Assembly (NCBI RefSeq): GCF_028747645.1
Contig: NZ_CP118100.1
Location: 682,001 to 746,000 of the forward strand
Source: Microbacterium esteraromaticum
GTDB taxonomy: Bacteria; Actinomycetota; Actinomycetes; Actinomycetales; Microbacteriaceae
Direction: 5' to 3'
Length of the DNA stretch: 64,000 bases
Part shown: in pieces, positions 26,064-34,746 of the stretch
How positions within the stretch are numbered: position 1 is the first letter of the stretch
How the letters are laid out: every line of letters begins with the position of its first letter
Translations under genes and position numbers: made by a program
Notes under the pieces: generated by a model
Told to the model about the DNA's origin: nothing
The model's input: the letters and a program-made list of their open reading frames with translations, nothing else
Database searches by the model: none

Positions 26064-27392
26064 ATGAAGCTATCCGTCATCGGGTGCGGCTATCTGGGGG
26101 CCGTACACGCCGCGGCCATGGCATCGCTGGGGCATCAGGTCATCGGTATCGACATCGACGCCCGTCGCGTGGCCATGCTGTCCGCAGGCGAAGCACCGTT
26201 CTTCGAACCGCAGCTGAACGAACTGCTGCGCGCGGGGATCGTAGCCGGCAGACTCTCGTTCAGCACGCACATTGACGAGGCCCGCGGCGCAGACGTGCAC
26301 TTTCTCGCAGTGGGCACGCCTCAACGACGTGATGGTTCCGCCGCCGATCTGCGCGAGGTCGAGACCGCGGTCGCCGAACTGGCGGACGTGCTGCAAGCGG
26401 GAGACGTCGTCGTTGGAAAGTCGACGGTTCCGGTGGGCACCGCGCAACGCCTAGCGACCACCGTGGATGGCGCAGGCGCGGCGCTGCTGTGGAACCCCGA
26501 GTTCCTGCGCGAAGGGTGGGCGGTCAAAGACACCATCAGCCCCGACCGAATCGTCGTCGGCGTCGCCACAGACGAAACCGGCACACCGACGGACCGTGCG
26601 CAGGTCGCGGCCGACACCCTGCGCGGCGTGTACACCGACGCCGTCGACAACGGCGTTCCGTTTCTCGTCACCGACTACGCGACATCAGAACTCGTCAAGG
26701 TCGCGGCGAACGCGTTTCTCGCAACCAAGATCTCGTTCATCAATGCCATGGCAGAGATCGCCGAGGTGACCGGTGCCGATGTCATGACCCTCGCCGACGC
26801 CCTCGGGCACGATGAACGCATCGGCCGACGGTTTCTCGGCGCAGGGGTGGGATTCGGGGGCGGATGTCTACCGAAAGACATCCGCGCCTTCGTCGCCCGC
26901 GCCGAAGAACTCGGCCGCGGAGAATCCGTCAGCTTTCTTCGTGCCGTTGACGAGATCAACCTGCGTCGTCGCGACCGCGCCGTCTACCTCGTCGAAGAGG
27001 CGCTCGGAGGGTCGGTGTTCGGCAAGCGGATCACGGTGCTCGGCGCGGCGTTCAAACCCCACAGCGATGACGTGCGCGACTCGCCCGCACTTGACGTCGC
27101 CGCCCGGCTGCACGGGCTGGGCGCAACCGTCGTCGTCACTGACCCCGCCGCGATCGACAACGCCCGGCGCGTCAGCCCGCAGCTGACGTACGTCGCTGGC
27201 CGCGACGAAGCGCTGCGCGATGCGGATGCTGTCGTGCTGGTCACCGAATGGGACGAGTACCGCCGTCAATTGAGCCCTGAGCACCTGGCGACTCTGACGC
27301 CCGGTCGCATCGTCGTCGACGGGCGGAACTGTCTTGATCCCGCTGTCTGGCGCGCCGCCGGCTTCCACTACTACGGCATGGGTCGGCCCTGA
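26064..27392 (+). CDS. ugd: UDP-glucose 6-dehydrogenase
   Basis: A 442-residue enzyme oxidising UDP-glucose to UDP-glucuronate with two NAD. The Rossmann start is KLSVIGCGYLG. Further signatures are STVPVGTAQRL, WNPEFLREGWAVKD, KVAANAFLATKISFINAMAEI, and GFGGGCLPKD with the catalytic Cys. The C-terminal UDP-binding domain has GAAFKPHSDDVRDSPALD. UDP-glucuronate gives an acidic sugar to the polymer or a precursor of other sugars. It opens module B: an acyltransferase, a polymerase and a tyrosine kinase follow on the same strand. Confidence 0.95.
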   Translation: MKLSVIGCGYLGAVHAAAMASLGHQVIGIDIDARRVAMLSAGEAPFFEPQLNELLRAGIVAGRLSFSTHIDEARGADVHFLAVGTPQRRDGSAADLREVETAVAELADVLQAGDVVVGKSTVPVGTAQRLATTVDGAGAALLWNPEFLREGWAVKDTISPDRIVVGVATDETGTPTDRAQVAADTLRGVYTDAVDNGVPFLVTDYATSELVKVAANAFLATKISFINAMAEIAEVTGADVMTLADALGHDERIGRRFLGAGVGFGGGCLPKDIRAFVARAEELGRGESVSFLRAVDEINLRRRDRAVYLVEEALGGSVFGKRITVLGAAFKPHSDDVRDSPALDVAARLHGLGATVVVTDPAAIDNARRVSPQLTYVAGRDEALRDADAVVLVTEWDEYRRQLSPEHLATLTPGRIVVDGRNCLDPAVWRAAGFHYYGMGRP

Positions 27393-27426
27393 GCGTCTGG
27401 GCGGCTGCGGCGAAGGGGATGATCGC

Positions 27427-28593
27427 ATGCACAGGTCGCAAACTGCGCGTGGTGCTGTAACGAAGGCGCTGTCGCGGGACCGGATCGCGTCGATCGATGG
27501 CCTGCGGGCGCTCGCGTTCGCACTGGTGTTCGCATTCCACACGTGGGAGTTCGCCGGTTCACCTGACATTCCTGTGCTGTCGTCAGTCGTGAGCCAGAAC
27601 ACGCGCCCCGACTTCTTCGTCGTGCTTACGGGGTTCGTGCTCGCGCTACCGTTCGCCCGCAATCCCGACCGGCAGATTCACACGGCGACCTACTTGCGCC
27701 GACGTGTCAGGCGCATCGTACTTCCCTACTACGCTGCACTCGCGTTCGCTGTCTTGCTGCCGCAGTTGCTGGTCTTGATCGTGCGCATGCTGGGCGGGCA
27801 AGCCAGCTGGCAGCCCTGGCCAACGTGGCAGAACTGGGCGTGGCATCTGTCGTTCCTGCACATCTTCTCGCCGGAGTACTGGGCGGGGATCAACGGCAGC
27901 TTGTGGACGATGTCGCTCGAGATGCAACTGTACGTCTTGTTTCCGCTGGTGCTCGTCATCATCAGCAGGTGGGGCATCGGCGGGATCATCGCAGTACTCG
28001 GCGTTTCGTTGGCCTACCGCCTGATCGCGGGACTTGCTGTCGAGGGGCAGGGATTCCCCATGGAGTTCCTCGTCGGAGCGAACGGGCTGGGACGCCTGCA
28101 AGAGTTCCTCGCGGGCATGCTCTGCGCTGCGTTCCTCTTTCGCCGCGGGGTGAAGCGCCGCGTGGAGTGGTGGATGTTGGCCATCGGTGTCGTCGGCGGG
28201 TATCTTCTGGCCAACTCGCCGCTGTCGGCGTTGACCTACTTGTCGGTTCGCGAGATCGGCCTGGCCGTGGCGTTCTCCTCGTTGATCGTCCTCGTGCTCT
28301 CGACCCGCCTCGGTGAACGTGGCTTCGGGAGTAGACCCGTCAGTTGGGTCGGCTACCGCGCGTACAGTTTCTTCTTGATCCATCAACCGCTGATGTGGTT
28401 TTTCTCGGAGTTCCTCACGAAGATGCTCGGCATCGACGACGGCGCGTTGAAGCTTGTACTTCTGTGGACCGTAGGTTTGGCCATCACGGTAGGGGTGGGG
28501 CAGATCTTCTTCGTGCTGATTGAGAAGCCCTGCATCGCCTGGTCGAAGCGCACGCCGCGTTCGGCGAAGCGTGCGTATCCGGTGGGATACTGA
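27427..28593 (+). CDS. acyltransferase family 3 membrane protein
   Basis: A 388-residue polytopic protein with the family signature near its start, RIASIDGLRALAFALVFAFHTW, where the His is the conserved one. A further GSLWTMSLEMQLYVLFPLVL segment matches the LSVExQFY-like region of OafA-type enzymes. ATG 27427 is supported by AAGGGGA 9 bases upstream; the frame from 27334 is an overrun from the previous gene. It is predicted to O-acylate the polysaccharide. It is not a close copy of the family member at 2416-3489. Confidence 0.85.
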   Translation: MHRSQTARGAVTKALSRDRIASIDGLRALAFALVFAFHTWEFAGSPDIPVLSSVVSQNTRPDFFVVLTGFVLALPFARNPDRQIHTATYLRRRVRRIVLPYYAALAFAVLLPQLLVLIVRMLGGQASWQPWPTWQNWAWHLSFLHIFSPEYWAGINGSLWTMSLEMQLYVLFPLVLVIISRWGIGGIIAVLGVSLAYRLIAGLAVEGQGFPMEFLVGANGLGRLQEFLAGMLCAAFLFRRGVKRRVEWWMLAIGVVGGYLLANSPLSALTYLSVREIGLAVAFSSLIVLVLSTRLGERGFGSRPVSWVGYRAYSFFLIHQPLMWFFSEFLTKMLGIDDGALKLVLLWTVGLAITVGVGQIFFVLIEKPCIAWSKRTPRSAKRAYPVGY

Positions 28594-28627
28594 GGCGTTG
28601 AGGGGCTCCGCGGGGAAGGGGAACGCA

Positions 28628-30043
28628 ATGGCGCTTCGTCGTACTGCTGTCGTCGATGCCCTCGGCCGCGCCTGGGCGAACCTCTGGCGGTGGACGCTGT
28701 TCGCCATCGGCACGTTGCTGGCTGTGTACTTCTTGCTCGACAGGGGACTCGCCGACGGCGCTACGACAGCGATTGCGCTCGCGATGATCGTCATCGGCGT
28801 GGTGCTCACACCCCGGCATCCGATGATCCTCCCTCTGTTGGCCATCCCCGGTGCGTTTGTGACAGCGCGGGTGAGCATCGGCGTCGGGGATCTCACCGTG
28901 TCTGACCTCGCGATCACCCTCGGCTTCGTCATCGTTGTGTTGCTGTCGCGGCGTGACTTCAGCCCGACCATGCGTGCCATGCTGTGGCTGAACGCGATCT
29001 ACCAGTTCGCCACGCTGTTCACCGTCATCGTCAACCCGTATCCGCAGAACACCGTCGAGTGGTTCCACGCCTGGTTGCTGATCAGCGGGGCGTTGCTGCT
29101 CGGCTGGGGGATCGGCCGCGCAGGACTCATGCGTACCGGACTCATCTTGATCGTCGTCACTGGCCTCGTCGTCGCTCTCGGAACGATCGCGACCGCCGCC
29201 GTCGTGTTCGTTACTGAGGGGTTCCGCCCGATCTATCCCCGCTGGCCGTGGCCGATGCACAAGAACTTCGCTGGTGCGGCCCTGGCCTTCGCGATCCTCG
29301 TCGTGTTCATCAAACCGCCACATGCGCGCCTGCCGCGAAAGCTGACGGTGCCGTCGCTGTGGGTCATGCTGGCAGCGCTGGCACTGACGCAGTCCAGACA
29401 GGCGGTGATCGGACTCGTCGTCGGCATGCTGATCTACGTCTTGCGATCAGGAGCAGGGCGACACAAGGTACTGGTCGTACTTCTCGCTGTGCCCGGCGCC
29501 GTGCTGATCACCGACAGCGTGATCGGGCAGATCGAGTCGCAGAACCGGTTCAACTCGACATACCAGCGCTTGGAATGGATGCGCGAGGTGTACGCGCTCT
29601 GGAAGCACGAGCCGATCTTCGGCCATGGACTGCGGTATTGGTACGTGCATCCAACGGCGAACTTCCAGCCGCCGCAGGCGGAACTCGAAGTCGTCGCCTC
29701 GGCAGGGCTCGTCGGCCTGGCAGGTTTCGGTGTGATGTGGCTCGGGTTCCTGATTGTGCTGTGGAAGTTCTGGACCAAGCATCCCGCCTTTGGAGCCCTC
29801 GCCTTCGCCGCCGTGATCTCACGTCTGGTGACCGCTCAGTTCGACCTGTTCTGGGTTGCCGCGCAGGTGTCGATCCCGTTCCTGATCGCCGGTATCTGCC
29901 TGGGCGCCCAGGTGTGGTGGCGCGAACAGCATCCGGACGGTCAAGAGCAACCGCTCGGCGCCAGTCGTACGCAGTCTTCTATGATCGACAACCAGGGGAA
30001 GATGGGGGTGGCATGGAACTCCGCGACTATGCGAACGCGCTGA
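28628..30043 (+). CDS. O-antigen ligase / Wzy-like polymerase
   Basis: A 471-residue membrane protein with about eleven hydrophobic segments. The large external loop (about 300-375) holds NRFNSTYQRLEWMREVYALWKHEP and the GHGLRYWYVHP motif, which matches the Wzy_C domain of O-antigen ligases (a conserved His follows a G-x-G). It probably polymerises repeat units for the second module. ATG 28628 has a strong GGGGAAGGGGA upstream. Its last 31 bases overlap the start of the tyrosine autokinase gene, so polymerase and chain-length regulator are linked. The first polymerase is at 3476-4678. Confidence 0.85.
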   Translation: MALRRTAVVDALGRAWANLWRWTLFAIGTLLAVYFLLDRGLADGATTAIALAMIVIGVVLTPRHPMILPLLAIPGAFVTARVSIGVGDLTVSDLAITLGFVIVVLLSRRDFSPTMRAMLWLNAIYQFATLFTVIVNPYPQNTVEWFHAWLLISGALLLGWGIGRAGLMRTGLILIVVTGLVVALGTIATAAVVFVTEGFRPIYPRWPWPMHKNFAGAALAFAILVVFIKPPHARLPRKLTVPSLWVMLAALALTQSRQAVIGLVVGMLIYVLRSGAGRHKVLVVLLAVPGAVLITDSVIGQIESQNRFNSTYQRLEWMREVYALWKHEPIFGHGLRYWYVHPTANFQPPQAELEVVASAGLVGLAGFGVMWLGFLIVLWKFWTKHPAFGALAFAAVISRLVTAQFDLFWVAAQVSIPFLIAGICLGAQVWWREQHPDGQEQPLGASRTQSSMIDNQGKMGVAWNSATMRTR

Positions 30044-31602
30044 AGCGACACTGGTTCGGCATCGTGCTGATGACGGTACTCGGACTGGCGGCAGGGTACG
30101 GCTGGGCAGTGCTGCAGACACCGGTCTATCAGGCAGATGCGAGCGGTGTGGTGACGGTCGCCACCGAGCCTGATCCCGAGATGCAACTCATCCCGGGGGC
30201 GAACGACTCGATCGCGAAGTCGCGCGTGCCGACGTTCGTCGAGATGGCGACCTGGCGCAATGTCGCAGAGAAGGCCGCTGACGCGCTGGGTCTCGACGTG
30301 GCGCCCGAGCAACTCGTGCGCCGCATCACCGTCGACAACCCTGACGGAACGCCAATCATCAAGATCACCGCCGAAGGCCCGACTGCAGAGGGCGCGCGCG
30401 ACCTTGCTGAGGCCTGGGTCATCGGGCTCGCAGCGACGATTGATGAGCGTGAGGGCGTCGAAGAGCTGGGCTCAGCGCTGATCACGGTCGAGCTGGCGGA
30501 GTCGGCGGCGCTGCCATCGGCGCCATCGTTTCCGGATGAGCGCATGGCTCTGATCGTCGGCGGCGTCCTCGGTCTCGGCATGGGGATTGCGTTCGCTCTC
30601 GTGCGTGCGGTGTCGGATCGCCGCGTGCGTGCCCGCGATGACGTTGAAGCGCGGCTGGGGCTCGCTGTCGTCGGAACCTTGCCCGCCGCCGGTGAAGTGC
30701 AGGACGGCCAGCGTCTGCTGGCGGGAGACCAGTCGGGCACGAAGTCGAGCTACGCGATGCGCGAGGCGCTGCGGGTACTGCGCACAAACCTGCAGTTCAT
30801 GAACGTTGACAACCCGCCGCGCATCATCGTGGTGAGCAGCGCGCTGCCCGGCGAGGGCAAGTCGACCGTGTCGGCGAACCTCGCAGCCACACTTGCCGCC
30901 AACGGCGTGCCGGTGGTGCTCGTCGATGGTGACTTGCGACGACCGACGGTCGCCAAGACGACCGGCGTCTCGGCGACGTCTGGGCTTACGGATGTTCTCG
31001 CAGGACGGGCGAACCTCGTCGATGTGCTGCAGAGCTCGCCGCAGATGCCGAACCTGACTGTCTTGGTCGCCGGAACTATCCCACCGAACCCGAGCGAGGT
31101 GCTCGGTTCAGCGAAGATGAAGGCGACGCTTGATGAGCTTGCTGAGCATGCGACGGTCATTGTCGATGCGCCGCCATTGCTTGCCGTCACGGACGGCGCT
31201 GTGCTCGCGCACCAGGCGGACGGCGTGCTGCTCGTGGTCTCGGTCGGAAAGACGACGTACGACTTGGTTGAGAAGGCGCAGGATGCCCTGACAAAGGTGC
31301 ACGGTCGACTTCTTGGCTTGGTCTTGAACCGTGCGCCGTTGACCGGGGCGGAATCGTCGGTCTACACGTACGAGTACGCACCTGCTCATGAGAAGAAGAA
31401 GAGCCGGTTGCGCTCCACGAAGGCGGACGACACGGAACAGGCACAGGAAGGCCCTCGGCGGGCTGATGCCACCGCAGACAATCCGCTAGCCACGATCACC
31501 GATGACAACGATGCGACGGACGAGGGGTTCGACGAGCTGCTCAAGGGCGCCACGGTCGAGACACCTGCGCGCCGCAAGCAGCGCAGCTCGAAGAATGGCT
31601 GA
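30013..31602 (+). CDS. Wzz/CpsD-type polysaccharide biosynthesis tyrosine autokinase (second copy)
   Basis: A 529-residue protein with a Wzz domain framed by membrane helices (about 15-33 and 178-200) and a BY-kinase domain: Walker A ALPGEGKST (277-285), Walker A' VDGDLRRP (304-311), Walker B IVDAPP (383-388). The C-terminal tail has only Tyr 451, 453 and 455 and then a long charged stretch, unlike the eight-Tyr cluster of the copy at 4789-6243. ATG 30013 is preceded by GATGGGGGTG and lies inside the polymerase gene. The much longer open frame that reaches back to 29248 is a shadow of the polymerase. It overlaps the GT4 gene behind it by 8 bases. Confidence 0.93.
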   Translation: MELRDYANALKRHWFGIVLMTVLGLAAGYGWAVLQTPVYQADASGVVTVATEPDPEMQLIPGANDSIAKSRVPTFVEMATWRNVAEKAADALGLDVAPEQLVRRITVDNPDGTPIIKITAEGPTAEGARDLAEAWVIGLAATIDEREGVEELGSALITVELAESAALPSAPSFPDERMALIVGGVLGLGMGIAFALVRAVSDRRVRARDDVEARLGLAVVGTLPAAGEVQDGQRLLAGDQSGTKSSYAMREALRVLRTNLQFMNVDNPPRIIVVSSALPGEGKSTVSANLAATLAANGVPVVLVDGDLRRPTVAKTTGVSATSGLTDVLAGRANLVDVLQSSPQMPNLTVLVAGTIPPNPSEVLGSAKMKATLDELAEHATVIVDAPPLLAVTDGAVLAHQADGVLLVVSVGKTTYDLVEKAQDALTKVHGRLLGLVLNRAPLTGAESSVYTYEYAPAHEKKKSRLRSTKADDTEQAQEGPRRADATADNPLATITDDNDATDEGFDELLKGATVETPARRKQRSSKNG

Positions 31603-32755
31603 CATAGCCGCGTATCGCGTTGCGCTGATCACATCGTCGTTCGCACCGCACATCGGGGGTGTGGAAGAGCACGTGGCTCAGGTCGCCCGTGAGCTGACGG
31701 CGAGCGGCCACGTGGTCGAGGTCTGGACCGTCGACCGCGGCGTAGTTCCCGAGCATCCGTTCCTCGCCGCAGACGGTGCCGAGATCGCAGTTCGCTACCT
31801 GCCCACACCGTTGCCGGCACGTTCACTCTCTGCGATGGTTGGTTTCGCGTGGCGTTGGCCATCCGCCTGGCGCGCCTGGCGACGCGCGCACCGGCGCCTG
31901 CGTCCGGACGTACTCCACGTGCACTGCTTCGGCCCGAATGGCATCTATGCAGAGGCGCTTCACCGTCAGCACCGCACCCCGCTGATCGTCACCTCGCATG
32001 GCGAGACGATGGGGGACGACAACGGCGTGTACGCGCGGTCGGCGCTATTGCGTGCGCGGCTGCGCCGTGCCATCACCTCGGCATGCGCGGTTACAGCACC
32101 GAGCCGCTACGTGCTCAACGACCTGCGATCCGAGTACGGCTTGCATACCGGCATCGTCGTGCCGAACGGAGTGGATCTCGACGTCCAATCGGCGCAAGTG
32201 CCGAAGACGGGTGACTACTTCTTCGCGGTTGGACGCCTGGGACACCCCAAGGGCTTCGATCTACTCATCGACGCGTTCGCGCGGCTGGGTGATGAGGCCG
32301 CTCGGCTCATCATCGGTGGTGACGGCCCTGAACGCGGCGCGCTGCAGCGGCAGGCCGAGGCGGCGGGAGTCGCCGAGCGGGTGTCGTTCACAGGTCGGCT
32401 CTCAGCCGATCAGGTCGATGGCTACATGCGTGGCGCTCGCGCTGTGGTCGTTCCTTCGCGTTCCGAAGCCTTCGGCATCGTTGCACTAGAGGCCTGGCGT
32501 GCGGGGGCTCCGCTGGTGATGACCAGTCGGGGCGGCGCTGCCGAGTTCGTGACTGACGGTGAGGACGGCGTTCTCGTCGACCCGACCGACGTCGACGCGT
32601 TGAGCGAAGCGCTCGCACAGGTGGGGAACGATCCGAAGCTCGCCGACCGACTGCGGGCGAACGGGCCGGCGCGGGTGCGCGACTTCACCTGGCCGGCTGT
32701 CGTTGCGCAGTACCTGCGGTTGTACGACCAACTGCCAACGGAGCCCTCTCGATGA
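31595..32755 (+). CDS. GT4 family glycosyltransferase
   Basis: A 386-residue GT-B enzyme. N-terminal FAPHIGGVEEHVAQVAREL is the classic acceptor-domain loop; VTSHGETMG and APSRYVLNDL follow; the donor domain opens with FFAVGRLGHPKGFDLLIDAF and has SEAFGIVALEA with E-x7-E. ATG 31595 overlaps the kinase stop by 8 bases; the earlier open frame is shadow. It ends in ATGA overlap with the pyruvyltransferase, so 28628-33627 reads as one operon. Donor sugar unknown. Confidence 0.87.
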   Translation: MADIAAYRVALITSSFAPHIGGVEEHVAQVARELTASGHVVEVWTVDRGVVPEHPFLAADGAEIAVRYLPTPLPARSLSAMVGFAWRWPSAWRAWRRAHRRLRPDVLHVHCFGPNGIYAEALHRQHRTPLIVTSHGETMGDDNGVYARSALLRARLRRAITSACAVTAPSRYVLNDLRSEYGLHTGIVVPNGVDLDVQSAQVPKTGDYFFAVGRLGHPKGFDLLIDAFARLGDEAARLIIGGDGPERGALQRQAEAAGVAERVSFTGRLSADQVDGYMRGARAVVVPSRSEAFGIVALEAWRAGAPLVMTSRGGAAEFVTDGEDGVLVDPTDVDALSEALAQVGNDPKLADRLRANGPARVRDFTWPAVVAQYLRLYDQLPTEPSR

Positions 32756-33627
32756 GATACGAAGGTGCAGTGCGACGACGCATACGCCAGGTGCGTCGGC
32801 TGGGGACAGCGGCGCTGCAACCCCGCGCCTGGGGTGCGCCGGTCGTGCCGGCGTACTGGTGGGATGGCCACCCGAACTTCGGAGACGCCCTCACGCCGTG
32901 GCTGCTGCCGAAGTACGGGATCGTGCCGCTGTACCGTGAGCCGCGCCATGCGCGCTTGATCGGCGTCGGCAGCTTGCTGGAGTTCTGTGCGGAAGACTAC
33001 GACGGCGCCGTCTGGGGCACGGGCCTGATGACCGACGTCGAACGGCGGATGCCCCACGTGCAGGCGCTTGCCTTGCGCGGCCCCCTGACCGCGGAACGTA
33101 TCGATGTGTCGGGGGTGGCATACGGTGACCCGGGTCTACTGGTCTCCCGTCACGTCGCCCGACCCGCGCGCCGCGCCGCCATCGCAGCGGTGCCGCACGG
33201 ACATCACCGCTCTCACGCCGGTCTGGCCGCGTTGTTGAAGAGCGAACCGGGGCGCGTGCGCGATGTGAACGTGCACCGCGAGGCGGCGCCGACTGTGCGC
33301 GAGATCGCCATGTGCGAGACCGTGCTCACCACGTCGTTGCACGGGCTGATCACCGCCGACGCGTACGGCATCCCCGCGGTGTGGACCGCTCTCGAACCGG
33401 CGCTCACCGGCGGCACCTTCAAGTTCCACGACTACGAGGCAGCCGTCACTCCCGGACGCACCCGCTACGTCGACTTCGACGACCTTCGCACGCTGGACGA
33501 CGTGCAGCGGTTTGCATGGGCGGCCGATGCGTCACGGGTGGCCGAGTTGTCGCGGGGACTGGAGGCGTCGCTCGACGGCCTGACACACGCCGGCCGCCGC
33601 TTTCCGCTCGGAGTGCTCGGCGTATAG
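32752..33627 (+). CDS. polysaccharide pyruvyl transferase family protein (second copy)
   Basis: A 291-residue paralogue of 15935-16846. It has YWWDGHPNFGDALTPWLL, GDPGLLVSRH, and TTSLHGLITADAYGIPAVW at the matching places, plus GTFKFHDYE corresponding to GDFKFLDHE in the other copy. It should attach pyruvate ketals to a sugar of the repeat. ATG 32752 overlaps the GT4 stop. It is the last gene of the plus-strand operon; the next gene is convergent and ends 3 bases after its stop codon. Confidence 0.87.
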   Translation: MRYEGAVRRRIRQVRRLGTAALQPRAWGAPVVPAYWWDGHPNFGDALTPWLLPKYGIVPLYREPRHARLIGVGSLLEFCAEDYDGAVWGTGLMTDVERRMPHVQALALRGPLTAERIDVSGVAYGDPGLLVSRHVARPARRAAIAAVPHGHHRSHAGLAALLKSEPGRVRDVNVHREAAPTVREIAMCETVLTTSLHGLITADAYGIPAVWTALEPALTGGTFKFHDYEAAVTPGRTRYVDFDDLRTLDDVQRFAWAADASRVAELSRGLEASLDGLTHAGRRFPLGVLGV

Positions 33628-33630
33628 GCG

Positions 33631-34680
33631 TCAAGCGAGCGAACGCCAGACCTCGGCGTGGCCCGCGGCTGAGCGCTCCCAAGTGAACTCGGCGGCGCGA
33701 GAGCGCCCCGCGTCGATGAGTGCAGAGACTGCGGCATCCGCCGACGTCACCTGCAGCAGGCCGTCGGCCAGACCCTCAGCGGTCGGGGCTACGAGAAGGC
33801 CCGCCTTGCCGACGACTTCGGGAAGGCTGCTGGTGTCCGCTGCGACCACCGGCACGCCCGCGGCCATGGCCTCGAGCGCCGGCAACCCGAATCCTTCGTA
33901 GAGCGACGGGACGACGACCGCCGCCGCTGACGCCACGACGCCCGGCATCAGCTCATCGGGGAGCCGCCCCAGCAGGGTGGTGCCCGGCATGCCGTCGAAC
34001 AGCTGCGTACGGCGGGGGTGGGCCGGGCCGGCGAGGGCGAGCGTCCACCCGGGGCGTTCCCGGTGCACCCGTGGCCAGGCCTCGGCGAGTGCCGCGAGAT
34101 TCTTGCGGGTAGCGGCCCCTCCAGCGTGCAACACGTAGGGTCCTTCGAGGCCGAGCCGTGCGCGATCCGCGGCATCGAGTGGTGTCGCGGTGAAATAGCG
34201 CGGATCGACACCATTCGGAACGACATGCGGGTCTCGCACGCCCAAGAACTCGACGGCTTCGGTGGCCGTGAACTCCGATACGCAGATGACTGCGGCCGCC
34301 CGCCGCGCCTCTTCTGCCGCGGCGGGTACGGGCGCTGACTCGTCGGCGAAGCGCCACGCGACCACATCGTGCAGCGTGATCACGTCGGCGTGCGGTGACG
34401 GCGGCAGCTCGAGCGAGGTGCGGTGCGACACCGCGTCGCCGCGGAACAACGTGCGGCCCAGTTCACGGCGGACGGATGCCGGTGCCTTCGCCACCCGTCC
34501 CATGGGCAGACGCCGATTCCCGGGTAAGGGAGAGCGCATCGACCGGAACACCAGCTCACGCATCGACCACGCCGGTCCCATCGCATCCGCCGCGCGCGCG
34601 ATCACCTGCGCCTCGTAGGCTTGCGCACCCATCGGTGTGTCTGTCGCGATGCGCGCGATGCTGAGCCGTGGCTGTGACAT
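33631..34680 (-). CDS. GT4 family glycosyltransferase
   Basis: A 349-residue mannosyltransferase-like GT4 protein: VITLHDVVAWRF, ICVSEFTATEAV, VPNGVDPRYF, VLHAGGAATRKNLAALAEAW opening the donor domain, and YEGFGLPALEAMAAG with a proper E-x7-E. ATG 34680 has GGGGGT six bases upstream on the minus strand; the longer frame to 34764 is not supported. Its 66-base upstream region is shared with the divergent PP-loop gene at 34747. Convergent to the pyruvyltransferase. Confidence 0.87.
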   Translation of the reverse strand: MSQPRLSIARIATDTPMGAQAYEAQVIARAADAMGPAWSMRELVFRSMRSPLPGNRRLPMGRVAKAPASVRRELGRTLFRGDAVSHRTSLELPPSPHADVITLHDVVAWRFADESAPVPAAAEEARRAAAVICVSEFTATEAVEFLGVRDPHVVPNGVDPRYFTATPLDAADRARLGLEGPYVLHAGGAATRKNLAALAEAWPRVHRERPGWTLALAGPAHPRRTQLFDGMPGTTLLGRLPDELMPGVVASAAAVVVPSLYEGFGLPALEAMAAGVPVVAADTSSLPEVVGKAGLLVAPTAEGLADGLLQVTSADAAVSALIDAGRSRAAEFTWERSAAGHAEVWRSLA

Positions 34681-34734
34681 ATTGACCCCCGAGTGTTCTC
34701 GCCCCGTTCCATCATGGACGAACGACGCGACTCC

Positions 34735-34740
34735 TAGACT
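34735..34740 (+). promoter_or_regulatory. -10 box of the first PP-loop gene, leaderless spacing
   Basis: TAGACT, six bases, then ATG 34747. No ribosome binding site is possible in the gap, so the message is probably leaderless. Confidence 0.6.
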
Positions 34741-34746
34741 GACGAC

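Noticed and set aside
27646..28980. 444-residue antisense frame across an acyltransferase and a polymerase gene
   Set aside because: Spans two unrelated genes on the other strand and has no family signature.
29248..31602. 784-residue version of the second tyrosine kinase
   Set aside because: The first 255 residues are an out-of-frame reading of the polymerase gene; a ribosome binding site precedes ATG 30013.
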